Of a stretch of DNA of 64,000 nucleotides, positions 38,128-46,462 are shown in pieces. Each line of letters opens with the position of its first letter. Position 1 is the stretch's first letter. The notes beneath the pieces are model-generated. The model did not search any database. It was not told the DNA's origin and saw nothing but the letters and a program-made list of their open reading frames with translations. Location of the stretch: NCBI GenBank assembly GCA_963824645.1, contig CAWGQC010000010.1, positions 62,001 to 126,000 on the forward strand, given 5' to 3'. Source of the stretch: Bog-756 sp963824645 (GTDB lineage Bacteria; Actinomycetota; Acidimicrobiia; Acidimicrobiales; RAAP-2). The position numbers were made by a program, and so were the translations under genes.

Positions 38128-39099
38128 TCAGCCCGACGGGGATCGGGCCAGGCTCCGGTAATGGCTACGCCATATGAGCCGGTAGACGCGACTCCAGCGC
38201 GGGATGGAGCGCAGCCCCGGGATGAAGGGGAGGAAGACCAGAACGAGGGTCAGGATCATCATGATGGCCCACACCTGTAGGTCGCCACTCGATGACGTGC
38301 TCATGGGCGGGACTTGATACCAGAGGGTGTAGAGCCACAGCCAAGCCTGACCGGGAAAGTTGCCGGTCTCGTTCATCATTCCCCACTGGTCGCCCGACAG
38401 GTGTTGACCTTGGGCCAGATCGGCCAGGTAGGTCCCGTCGGCAATGAAGAGGAGGGGCTTGGTGTAGTCGGTCCCGTAGAACTGCCGGGAGCTGAGGAGA
38501 GCCCCGTCGAGAGATCCACTCTGGGCCATGGAAGTGAGCGAGGCGATGATCGGTCCGACCGGCCCGTAGTCCCCGGAGGGAACCCGCAGGACGCCATGGA
38601 CCGAGGAGGCGTTGGCTACCGCCTTCTCGTAGGCCGCCGTCCACTTAGCCTGTTGGTCCGGTGGGGCAGTGGTGTAACGGTTGAGAGCGGTCTGCACCGC
38701 CGGGTGGGCCGGGAGGGTCTCGAGTGGAGCGATGACGAAGTCCTGGGCCGCGTCGATGGGATGGTGGACGCCCAGCCACTTCTCGGGCGAGAAGGGACCG
38801 ATCGACTGGGCTGCTCCCGGGGTGTCGTTGTAGGGAGGGCCGTAGGTGGCGGTACCGCTGGTTCCATCGAGTTCTGTGATGGCGGTCTGGGCGAAATCCA
38901 CCGGACTTGCCGTCGACCACGACTTGACGGTCACCGGCTTTTCATCGGGCGATGAGAAGACCACGGCCAGGGCCACTACCAGCAGGACCACGACCACGAG
39001 GGCGATGATGAATTCCTTGACCAGGTCGTAGGGCTCGTAGGGTCCGTGCCATTCGACGACGTCCCGGTCAGGATTGAACTTCCGGCGTCGGGGGGTCAC
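38128..39099 (-). CDS. Membrane partner of cytochrome b (323 aa, large extracytoplasmic domain)
   Basis: The topology is one helix at residues 28-48 (LVKEFIIALVVVVLLVVALA), an extracytoplasmic domain of about 200 residues, and helices near the end (AIMMILTLVLVFLPFIPGL). It ends in a basic tail with RSIPRWSRVYRLIWR. The end segment is reminiscent of the C-terminal part of bc-complex subunits, but the quinol-site PEWY motif is absent. GTG 39099 overlaps the cytochrome b stop (GTGA). It is the last gene of the coupled set and probably forms a complex with cytochrome b. Its exact role is unknown. Confidence 0.7.
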   Translation of the reverse strand: MTPRRRKFNPDRDVVEWHGPYEPYDLVKEFIIALVVVVLLVVALAVVFSSPDEKPVTVKSWSTASPVDFAQTAITELDGTSGTATYGPPYNDTPGAAQSIGPFSPEKWLGVHHPIDAAQDFVIAPLETLPAHPAVQTALNRYTTAPPDQQAKWTAAYEKAVANASSVHGVLRVPSGDYGPVGPIIASLTSMAQSGSLDGALLSSRQFYGTDYTKPLLFIADGTYLADLAQGQHLSGDQWGMMNETGNFPGQAWLWLYTLWYQVPPMSTSSSGDLQVWAIMMILTLVLVFLPFIPGLRSIPRWSRVYRLIWRSHYRSLARSPSG

Positions 39100-39836
39100 C
39101 CGACGTCCTCCTGGACGGGTGCGTCGGCTGGTGCGAGCTCGCCGCTGTGCTCAGCCGGCTCCTCGGGGCCGGCAAAGGGAGGCACGACGCCGCGGCGTCG
39201 GACCAGAAGGACGTGCACGCCGACCAGGAGCACGACCACCAAGGGCAACAGGACGATGTGCCACATGAGCATCTGGCCGAAGTTGGTGACGTTGAAGATT
39301 GCGCCTGCTCCTGTGGAGTTGATCCCGTCCTTGGCCTGGGTGCTGATCCATTGGGAGTCGAAATTCTGTTGGGACAGGTAGCCGGTGAAGGCGGCGCCGA
39401 CAGAGATGACGAACGAAACGACTCCGGTAATCCAGGTCGTCCGCCGGCGTCCGCGCCACGCGGCCATGAAGAACTTGCCCCAGAGGTGGACGACCATGGC
39501 GAAGAAGAAGACCTCGACGCTCCACAGGTGGAGCGAGTTGACGAACAGGCCCACAGTGGAAACGTGCCACCAGGTGGGCCCGAAGACGGCCAATAGGCAG
39601 CCGGTGGCGATGACAACCGACAGGGCGGCCAGGGTGAGGACGCCGAAGACGTAGATCCACGACGCCACGTAGGCCGGTTGGCGATCCGGCATGAGGCGGT
39701 CAGGTGGAAAGGCGTCGACGGCAGCGTGTCGGAGCCGGGCAGTCAGCTGATTGGCGTCTTCGGGCCGGTTGGCGCTCGAGGGATCCGGCGGAGTGGGCTC
39801 GTCGGCCTTGGTGACCGCATCGGTATGAACTGTCAT
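39096..39836 (-). CDS. Cytochrome b N-terminal domain protein (b6-type His spacing)
   Basis: A 246-residue membrane protein with four helices and a diheme pattern: His103 and His117 in NSLHLWSVEVFFFAMVVHLW, and His193 and His208 in MWHIVLLPLVVVLLVGVHVL. The second pair is 15 residues apart, as in cytochrome b6, rather than 14 as in mitochondrial-type cytochrome b. It would pass electrons between quinol and two b hemes across the membrane. ATG 39836 overlaps the small membrane gene's stop (ATGA). No Rieske or c-type cytochrome gene is in the window. Confidence 0.9.
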   Translation of the reverse strand: MTVHTDAVTKADEPTPPDPSSANRPEDANQLTARLRHAAVDAFPPDRLMPDRQPAYVASWIYVFGVLTLAALSVVIATGCLLAVFGPTWWHVSTVGLFVNSLHLWSVEVFFFAMVVHLWGKFFMAAWRGRRRTTWITGVVSFVISVGAAFTGYLSQQNFDSQWISTQAKDGINSTGAGAIFNVTNFGQMLMWHIVLLPLVVVLLVGVHVLLVRRRGVVPPFAGPEEPAEHSGELAPADAPVQEDVG

Positions 39837-40024
39837 TTCTCTCCGCCTCCGTGCCGGCGGAAGGGGATGAGGATGGCAGCCACGAACACCGTTACCATCA
39901 GCCCGATGAGGATGAGGTTGGCCACCGACAGCTGGATAAATCCCCAGTGAACGTAGTGACCGGACCTGTTGAGATCGATGAGACTCCCCAGAAGACTGCT
40001 GGGAGCTAAGGCGAGCACCGTCAT
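39833..40024 (-). CDS. Small single-helix membrane protein of the cytochrome b cluster (63 aa)
   Basis: The chain has a short N-terminus, then HWGFIQLSVANLILIGLMVT, and a hydrophobic helix ending before IPFRRHGGGEK. One membrane helix with a basic cytoplasmic end is likely. ATG 40024 has a near-perfect AGGAGGTT ribosome site at 40031-40038, the best in the window, which suggests strong expression. Its stop overlaps the cytochrome b start. It is probably a small structural subunit of the complex. I know no named family for it. Confidence 0.75.
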   Translation of the reverse strand: MTVLALAPSSLLGSLIDLNRSGHYVHWGFIQLSVANLILIGLMVTVFVAAILIPFRRHGGGEK

Positions 40025-40110
40025 ATGCTTAACCTCCTATGTGGGAGGCTACAGACGATGAGCCCCGGTCACCAGGGCCGGAGGTCCCATTGGACCGGGA
40101 GTTTGTACCT

Positions 40111-40160
40111 CGGACGGCGTCGGACGGCGTCGGACGGCCTGGGGCGGCGTCGGGCGGCGT
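40111..40160. repeat. Five in-register 10-bp repeats upstream of the cytochrome b unit
   Basis: The units CGGACGGCGT, CGGACGGCGT, CGGACGGCCT, GGGGCGGCGT and CGGGCGGCGT run without gaps, two bases away from the stop of the propeller gene. The array lies between the propeller gene and the small membrane gene, in the only real gap (137 bases) of the cluster. A 10-bp period is close to one DNA turn, so phased protein binding is possible. Confidence 0.8.
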
Positions 40161-40161
40161 C

Positions 40162-42312
40162 TCAGCCCGTCACCGGATGTGTCGGGGTCGATCCGTTCGA
40201 CAGGAGGTCGTCGAAGCCGTCGGGGATCGACAACAACCCGGTTGCCGTTCCGGGCACATCAGTCAGTCCGTACTGCCACACGATGGATTGCGTCTTCGGG
40301 TCAATGACCACCACACGGTCGCGGTAGTCGTCGTTGAGCATGATGAGGCCGTTGGGCAGGCGCTCGGCCAGCGACGGCTTCTTGAGCATGGCGTCGCCCG
40401 TCGTAGGGTCGTAGAGCCACGTGACCCGGCCTTGGCGGGTGAATTCGAGGGCTCGGCCCTCGGCCGGAGGGTCGTAGTCGGTCATGAGGTAGAGGTTCGG
40501 ACCCACCTGTTGAGGATCGGACGGATAGTTGACCGTGGGAATGTGAACGGTCCACACCAGCTTGCCCGTCGGCGTGTACTCGTCGACCCACGAACCGTTG
40601 ATCTCCGAGACGAGCACGTTTCCGTCGAGAAGAGGGGTGTCGCCGTTGGGATAGGCGATCGAGGCGGGGGGGTCATGGGCGTCGGTCCCGTTGCCGATCT
40701 GACCGATGATGCTCCCCTGGGGTGAGATAAACAGGATGCGGTTGTTCGAGGCGTCGGCCACGGTTATGGACCCCGACTTGAGCAGGTAGGCGTCGTCGGG
40801 CTGGTCCAGGTACCCCGGAGCCGACCCGGGCACCCCGGGGTGTCCGTACTGCCACAGGACCTTTCCGGACGGGTAGCCGATCTCCACGATGGTGTGGTTG
40901 TCCTCCTGGTTGGAGATGATCCCGGTGCCCTTCCTGATGAAGAAGGCGTCGTCGGGGAAGTAGAAGCCCCCTGCGGGAGGTGGCATCGTGACCGACGGGT
41001 ACTGCCAGGTGATGTTCCGCTGCTCGTCGAGAGCAATGAGCCGATCGTTCCCACGATCGGCGATCAACAGTGTGCCGGCAAAGGGGGCACCGGCGCCTGC
41101 CCGGCCGGCGGGGCCGCCGTACGGGCTCGGGCGTAGGGAGATCACCGACGCCAGGGTCCCTGAGGCCATGCCGGCCTGGTCGCGCCCGGACTGGGCGGCC
41201 ACCTCTCCACCAACCATGTAACCGACGGTTCCGTGGGGCGAGACGACCGTGGAGTACCCGGCGAAGGCATCGGCCTGAGGGAGGAGGCCGGCCCCGAGAA
41301 TCTTTCCGGTAGCGGGGACAAAGGCGTCGATGGTTGTGAGGGTCGCTCCACCGGGCACCTGACCCCCGGCGACGTAGATGGTGCCGGCCAACAGGAAGGC
41401 GGCAGCGCCATAGAGGGGTTGGGGGAGATGACCGACGACGACAGCCCGGTGGGTGGTGGGCTCGACCATCTGGATGTCGTCGGTGGCCCGAGGGTCCGCA
41501 GCCGAAGATGCAACCTGGCCCCCGAAAGCGAAGATCCGGCCGGCGTCGGCCACCACGGCCGGATAGCGCACGGGGACGGGCAGATCGGCCACAGTGGTGA
41601 AGTGGGTGCCGTCGTCGGTGGCCAACACACCAGGGAGGTACGTCGTCCCGTCGTAGCCCCCCACCACGTAGTTGGTCGCCCGCCCCTTTCCGGAGTTGAT
41701 GGTGGCCACAGCCAGGTCGGATCGGGGCTGGGGCAGGTCGGCCACCACTGTGCCGGTGATCGGGAGGGGCACCCTGGTCGAAGGGACGGGAATCGACTGG
41801 ACGGTGGGGACGGTGTCCGGCGATCCGCCGCCCAGTACGAAGATCGAGCGTCCGATGGCGGCGGCTGAGCCGTCGTGCACCGGCGAGGCCAGCGAACCGA
41901 CATTGGTGGCGGTGCCCCTCTGAGGATCGATGGTCTGCACGGAGGCGACGCTGGTGCCCGAGGTAGTCAGGCCCCCCAGGACAGTCAGGTCTGGTCCGAT
42001 GGTCACGACGGAGGGCCGCGATATGGGTGCCCCCAGCGACCAGGATTCGACTCCCGCTTCGATGGAGTCGGGTGCGCTGGCGCCGGTTGTTCCGACCCGT
42101 GCGGCCTTCGGGGACGAGCCGCCGGCTGGTGACGCGGCCTGCGGTGAGTGAGGACTCGGAGACCCGACCAAGGCGACGGCAACGAGACTCACGGTCACTG
42201 CAGCGACGGCGACGCCGACGGCGGCGGTTCGGCGTCGTCGTCGGTTGATACGGCGCGCCCGTTCCGACCGCCGCGCCGGGATCCGATTGGTGGTGGGTGA
42301 AGGTTCAGTCAC
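40162..42312 (-). CDS. Membrane-anchored double beta-propeller protein (716 aa)
   Basis: After a basic cytoplasmic start (residues 1-28), one helix (TAAVGVAVAAVTVSLVAVAL) anchors the protein. The first extracytoplasmic half has about seven Kelch-like repeats (for example TNYVVGGYDGTTYLPGVLA and TIYVAGGQVPGG). The second half has NHL/arylsulfotransferase-like blades (ILIADRGNDRLIALDEQRN-like, ITWQYP, VLWQYG, VWQYG). There is no c-type heme motif CxxCH. GTG 42312. It stands between a DUF6069-type gene and the cytochrome b genes on one strand and may serve the same complex or an envelope function. Confidence 0.8.
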   Translation of the reverse strand: MTEPSPTTNRIPARRSERARRINRRRRRTAAVGVAVAAVTVSLVAVALVGSPSPHSPQAASPAGGSSPKAARVGTTGASAPDSIEAGVESWSLGAPISRPSVVTIGPDLTVLGGLTTSGTSVASVQTIDPQRGTATNVGSLASPVHDGSAAAIGRSIFVLGGGSPDTVPTVQSIPVPSTRVPLPITGTVVADLPQPRSDLAVATINSGKGRATNYVVGGYDGTTYLPGVLATDDGTHFTTVADLPVPVRYPAVVADAGRIFAFGGQVASSAADPRATDDIQMVEPTTHRAVVVGHLPQPLYGAAAFLLAGTIYVAGGQVPGGATLTTIDAFVPATGKILGAGLLPQADAFAGYSTVVSPHGTVGYMVGGEVAAQSGRDQAGMASGTLASVISLRPSPYGGPAGRAGAGAPFAGTLLIADRGNDRLIALDEQRNITWQYPSVTMPPPAGGFYFPDDAFFIRKGTGIISNQEDNHTIVEIGYPSGKVLWQYGHPGVPGSAPGYLDQPDDAYLLKSGSITVADASNNRILFISPQGSIIGQIGNGTDAHDPPASIAYPNGDTPLLDGNVLVSEINGSWVDEYTPTGKLVWTVHIPTVNYPSDPQQVGPNLYLMTDYDPPAEGRALEFTRQGRVTWLYDPTTGDAMLKKPSLAERLPNGLIMLNDDYRDRVVVIDPKTQSIVWQYGLTDVPGTATGLLSIPDGFDDLLSNGSTPTHPVTG

Positions 42313-42355
42313 CGGCGGCTAACTGTGATGCCCGAAAGTGACGACAGACGGGAGC

Positions 42356-42859
42356 TCAGCGCTGGACAGGAGGAGCCTGCTTCACGGGAGCCATGAGGGT
42401 CCGTGTCGGTGCGATGTGCACCATGCAGTTGTAGGTCACGATGGCGATGGCCAGGTGCATGACCATGAGCACACCGACCGCCTTAGCCGGTTCGCCGTGG
42501 AGCAGGATCCACACATCCGGGATGAGCAGAACGATGGTCACCAACAAGGCCAGTCGCAGATAGAGCCAGCGGGGAGCGGAACTGATCCTGGTGACGACGG
42601 GCCACCCGAGGCAGGCGAAGATGACACCGATCACGGTGAGCCGGGCGTAGTCGGAGAAGCGGAAGTGGACGAAACCCTTGGTCGAGGGAAAGACCGCAGT
42701 CCCAATGGCCACCAGTAAGGCGTCGGCGGCCAGCGATCCCGCCAGCGAGGCGATCGTGGCCACCACCACCATCGCCCCTGAAGGCTGCTTGTGTCGTGGG
42801 TTCACGTCCAGGCGTGCCCTCATGAGGATCCGACCCAGGGCGGTGGGCTGCAAGTTCAT
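42356..42859 (-). CDS. Four-helix membrane protein, DUF6069-like
   Basis: A 167-residue protein with four hydrophobic helices: VVVATIASLAGSLAADALLV, LTVIGVIFACLGWPVVTRI, LRLALLVTIVLLIPDVWILL and VLMVMHLAIAIVTYNCMV. The spacing fits DUF6069, an uncharacterised actinobacterial membrane family. ATG 42859 has gaggag seven bases upstream; ATG 42895 is an alternative. It lies 43 bases upstream of the propeller gene and probably begins this transcription unit. Confidence 0.72.
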   Translation of the reverse strand: MNLQPTALGRILMRARLDVNPRHKQPSGAMVVVATIASLAGSLAADALLVAIGTAVFPSTKGFVHFRFSDYARLTVIGVIFACLGWPVVTRISSAPRWLYLRLALLVTIVLLIPDVWILLHGEPAKAVGVLMVMHLAIAIVTYNCMVHIAPTRTLMAPVKQAPPVQR

Positions 42860-42981
42860 CCTCTGCTCCTCGTTCGTTCGCCAACTGCCGTCCAACCGCG
42901 GGGAGGCGATGTGATGACGCTCTCAATGGACCAATGGTAGATAGCGATCCTGACGACCACATGAAGGCCTCCCCGCTTTGA

Positions 42982-44200
42982 TCACGGGTTGAGGGCAGCC
43001 GACATGGTGATGAAGTCACGGGCCCACCAAGGCTCGAAGTACCTTGCCGGTGTACCCACCATGTTGGCCAGCAGCTCGGAGCCGTTGGCCGGGGCGGCCG
43101 CGCCGGTGGGCGTCGCCGGAGCGTATGTCGAGAAATTGACCCAGTCGGTGTTGATGTCGAGCTCCATGGCCCGGAGGGCGCCGGCCCGGGCCAACAGGTC
43201 GGCGAGATCAGTGATGTTGAGGCCGGGGCCGCCCACGTAGACAAGGGCACCGTCAGCGGTGACGCCCACGCCTGATCGCCAGACGTACTCGGCGTTGCCC
43301 AAGGTAGCGCCCCACTGGGTGGTATCGGCGGCATTCAAGCCGGAGACCGGGCGACCGCCGTCGACCAGTAGGTCCAGGTTCTGACGGACCGACACCACAT
43401 CAGGAGTCATCGACGCTTCCGACCCCCAGGCGGCCACGGTTGCCGTTCCGTCTGCGTAGATCACGAAGGACGCCGCCCCGGTGCGCAGCGGGATCACTGT
43501 CCGGCCGTCGGTGTAGTAGCCGCCTTCGGCCGACGACATCAGGAAGCCGGCGTTGAAGGCCGCCACCAGGCTGTACGCCGCCCCTGGCTGAATGGGTGCC
43601 GAGTGGGCGTACGGGCCCCCGCCGGGGATCTGGCTGCCTGAGTACAGGGTGGCCTTCAGCAGCTTGGTGTCCATCCAGGCCACACCGACCACGTAGCTGG
43701 TGTGTACAGGGTCGGGCCGCAGCGTCGTCTCGTAGACGGCCGGGATCCCGTCCGACCAGGCGCCCGGTCGGTGACCACTGGCCTTCACCGGCGATGCGTG
43801 GGCTGGCCGGGGGAAGGATGGGCGCCGGTACCGGCAGATGGACCGGCCCGGAAGCCGGGGGACCCACGCCGGCCGGCCGACGGATGGCACCGGCCGGAGG
43901 CGCACCTCCCTTTTTCGGGGGGTGGTGGCTGTACCACTCGTTCTCGATCCAGTTGACGGCACTCGCTCCGCCTTTGCTCCGGGCCCACTCGGCCATGCGG
44001 GCGCTCAGCGAACTGCCCAGAGCGGGATCGGTGGCGGCCTGACCCAAGGAGACCCCCAACCATGCGAGTAGACCGCAGAGGACGACCACCACCGCTATCC
44101 GGTAAGGATGACGGCCCAACCTCATCGGCCACCGGCGCCGCGCCGACCGCCGGGGCGGAGCGTCGTAGATGCCCGAAGTTTCAGCCACGAGTGCGCCCAC
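42982..44200 (-). pseudogene. Phosphodiester glycosidase (NAGPA-like) family protein, frameshifted
   Basis: The N-terminal frame encodes a basic start, a membrane helix (YRIAVVVVLCGLLAWLGVSL), and GEGQWSPTG. The NAGPA-like catalytic region continues in the next frame: WSDGIPAVYETTLRPD, AAFNAGFLMSSAEGGYYTDGR, LLVDGGRPVSG and AMELDINTDWVNF, ending at 42982. Removing one base in gggCgcctgg (43756-43768) gives a continuous ...SPTGAWSDGIP..., as expected for the family. Such proteins may remodel envelope sugar-phosphodiesters. It lies 97 bases downstream of a histidine kinase gene. Confidence 0.85.
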
Positions 44201-44297
44201 TCTTCAGCCTCGGCTTACGGCGCATGCGGGCAACCTACGGCGGGTTCCTGACAGTCACGTGAACAGGCGCGGGTCAGGCTGCACGCCACCGCGGTGG

Positions 44298-45626
44298 TCA
44301 GGGCGGCGTATTGACTGGCGGCGGCGGGACAGGCAGGGCGGTCGCCCGCTGACCCTCTCCGAGGGTCGGACCGGCCGGTCTGGCCCCAACGTTGGTCCCC
44401 CGCTTCCACGTGACTTCCATCCGCGCTCCGCCCAAGGGGGAGTCACCAATCAACCATGTTCCGTGGGTGGCGCGCACCACCGAATCGGCGATGGCCAGAC
44501 CGAGTCCCGCACCTCCGGATGTGTCCGCACCCCTGTGGAACCGGTCCAGTACGAGTGGCCGCTGCTCGGACGGTATGCCCGGTCCACTGTCGTCCACGGT
44601 CAGGGCCACTCGGTTGCCGGCCGCTCGAACCGAGACGGCCACCTGGCCACGGTCACCGGCGAACTTGCAGGCATTGTCGATCAACACGCCGAACAGCCGG
44701 TCCATCCACCTCGGATCGGTGCGGACGGTGGCCACATCACCAACCGGCCCGTCCACCGAAAGCGATACGCCCCGGGCGGAGGCAATGGGCTGGAACCGCT
44801 CCACCAGGTCGTTGGCCAGAGCAGCCAGGTCGACCTCGTCGACCTGATCGACGGCCATCCGGTCGTCGTCCATCCTGGCCAGCCACAGGAGATCATTGAC
44901 GATCCGCTGCAGGCGGTGGCCTTCACCTGCGATCCGGTGGAGAACCTTCTCGTACTCCTCAGCCCGGCGCGGTCGGCTCAACGCCAGGTCCACTTCGGCT
45001 TCGATCACGCTGAGAGGGGTCCGGAGCTCGTGCGAGGCATCGGCGGTGAATTCGACTTGTCGGCGGTGGATGAGCTCGAGGGGGGCGGAGGCGCGAAGCC
45101 CGATGATGAGAGCCCCTATGAAGGTGAGCACCGCCAGCACAAGTCCGAAGACCAGTTCGGGGGTCAGGAGGGCGCTCTGGACGCGACTCAGCTGTTGGAG
45201 GCTCTCGCCGGCAACCAACCAACCGTCTCCCGAATGGACGGCTAGGAAGCGGAAGGGTGTTCCGTCGATCCCGAGAGTCACCGCCTCGGGGCTCCAACTC
45301 CGGTGGGGTAGCCGCGGCGACCCTGAGGTCAGAGCGATGGGGTGCCCCGAGCCGGTCACGATCCACACGAACCGGGGGGCGTCATCGATGTCGTGGTCCG
45401 AGTCACCGGGGGGCTGGGAGGGGACAGGGGCATGGCTGCTGACCTCAGTCAGGCGTTGGCTCAGGCGAGCGTCGGCCTGGTTGGTCAGTCGCTGGACGAC
45501 GAGCATATTGAGGGCGGCTACGGCGACGGCGTACGCGCAAATAACCACCACGGTGGCAATGGCAGCCACGCGAGCGGCATGGCCGCGCCGCGACCGTTCG
45601 GTACCGCTCTGGGGCTGCTTCCTCAT
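44298..45626 (-). CDS. Sensor histidine kinase
   Basis: A 442-residue two-component sensor. It has TM1 (VAAIATVVVICAYAVAVAAL), an extracytoplasmic sensor of about 110 residues, TM2 (LVFGLVLAVLTFIGALIIGL), then almost directly the HisKA domain with His199 in ADASHELRTPLSVI; no HAMP linker is visible. The HATPase domain shows the N box LIDNACKFAG, DDSGPGIP and GGAGLGLAIADSVVRATHG. ATG 45626 overlaps the response-regulator stop (ATGA), giving a matched pair. The signal is unknown. Confidence 0.95.
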   Translation of the reverse strand: MRKQPQSGTERSRRGHAARVAAIATVVVICAYAVAVAALNMLVVQRLTNQADARLSQRLTEVSSHAPVPSQPPGDSDHDIDDAPRFVWIVTGSGHPIALTSGSPRLPHRSWSPEAVTLGIDGTPFRFLAVHSGDGWLVAGESLQQLSRVQSALLTPELVFGLVLAVLTFIGALIIGLRASAPLELIHRRQVEFTADASHELRTPLSVIEAEVDLALSRPRRAEEYEKVLHRIAGEGHRLQRIVNDLLWLARMDDDRMAVDQVDEVDLAALANDLVERFQPIASARGVSLSVDGPVGDVATVRTDPRWMDRLFGVLIDNACKFAGDRGQVAVSVRAAGNRVALTVDDSGPGIPSEQRPLVLDRFHRGADTSGGAGLGLAIADSVVRATHGTWLIGDSPLGGARMEVTWKRGTNVGARPAGPTLGEGQRATALPVPPPPVNTPP

Positions 45627-46291
45627 CGTTGGACCAAGCGGTAGCCGACGCCCCGCACGGTTTCGACCGTCGCCTTGCTGGCCCCGATCTTGGCTCGCAA
45701 CCGGCCTACATGGACGTCGATGGTATTCGACCCAACGGCGTCAGCCTCGTCGTCCCACACGTGCAGGGCCATGGCCCTTCGGGTGACGACGGAAGGGGCC
45801 CGGCGCAGCAGGATCTCGAGCAGCCCCATCTCCGTGGCCGTCAGGGCGATGGCCGTGCCAGCCAGGGTGACCTGGCGCCCATCGGGATCGAAGACGAGGT
45901 CGCCGCACTCCAGCCGGGGGCCGATGGATACGGCCGGACGGCGTTGGAGGGCTCGGAGCCGGGCCAGCAATTCGCCGAAATCGAACGGTTTGACCAGATA
46001 GTCGTCGGAGCCGACGTTGAGTCCGGCAATCCGGTCAGCGGCCGTGTCGCGGGCGGTCAGCATTAATACGGGCGTGTGAATTCCGATACGACGAGCTTGG
46101 GCCACCACGTCGACGCCCGTCATCCCCGGCATGCGCCAGTCCACGATGGCTACGTCGTACGCGTAGGATCGAAGGTAAGAGAGGGCGGCGTCGCCGTCGC
46201 CGACCGCATCCACGACGTACCCGTTTTCGCGGAGGCCACGGTCGAGGACGGAGCGTAGGGCCTCGTCGTCCTCGGCAACCAGCACTCTCAT
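45623..46291 (-). CDS. OmpR/PhoB-family response regulator
   Basis: A receiver domain (acidic pair in VAEDDE, phosphoacceptor Asp51 in VAIVDWRMPG, Lys in YLVKPFDFGELLAR) followed by a winged-helix DNA-binding domain (LTATEMGLLEILLRR ... SNTIDVHVGRLRAKIG ... VRGVGYRLV). ATG 46291 begins the receiver at its usual position; the frame is open upstream but unconserved. It is cotranscribed with the histidine kinase and possibly the phosphodiester glycosidase. Direct repeats that could be its operator lie just upstream. Confidence 0.96.
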   Translation of the reverse strand: MRVLVAEDDEALRSVLDRGLRENGYVVDAVGDGDAALSYLRSYAYDVAIVDWRMPGMTGVDVVAQARRIGIHTPVLMLTARDTAADRIAGLNVGSDDYLVKPFDFGELLARLRALQRRPAVSIGPRLECGDLVFDPDGRQVTLAGTAIALTATEMGLLEILLRRAPSVVTRRAMALHVWDDEADAVGSNTIDVHVGRLRAKIGASKATVETVRGVGYRLVQR

Positions 46292-46343
46292 TGTCCGGCG
46301 CTCTGCTTCGTCATGGTTCCACCTCCAACCGTATCCATGGAGC

Positions 46344-46360
46344 ATGACGGATCCGTGACG
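46344..46360. promoter_or_regulatory. Possible response-regulator operator (direct repeat)
   Basis: TGACGG occurs at 46344-46349 and 46355-46360, 11 bases apart, in the 171-base divergent region between the response-regulator and amidase genes. An 11-bp spaced direct repeat is the usual geometry for OmpR-family dimers. The short half-site makes this tentative. Confidence 0.35.
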
Positions 46361-46462
46361 GCCGTCGCCTGTGGGGCGGAGCGGGGGATGGCCCGTCATC
46401 AATTCTTCATGTCGGCCCGTTAACGTGATCGAGCGGAATCGACCCCGGACCCAGGCGCCTCG

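Noticed and set aside
38128..42312. c-type heme or Rieske motifs in the cytochrome b cluster
   Set aside because: No CxxCH and no CxH...CxxH pattern occurs in any of the cluster proteins.
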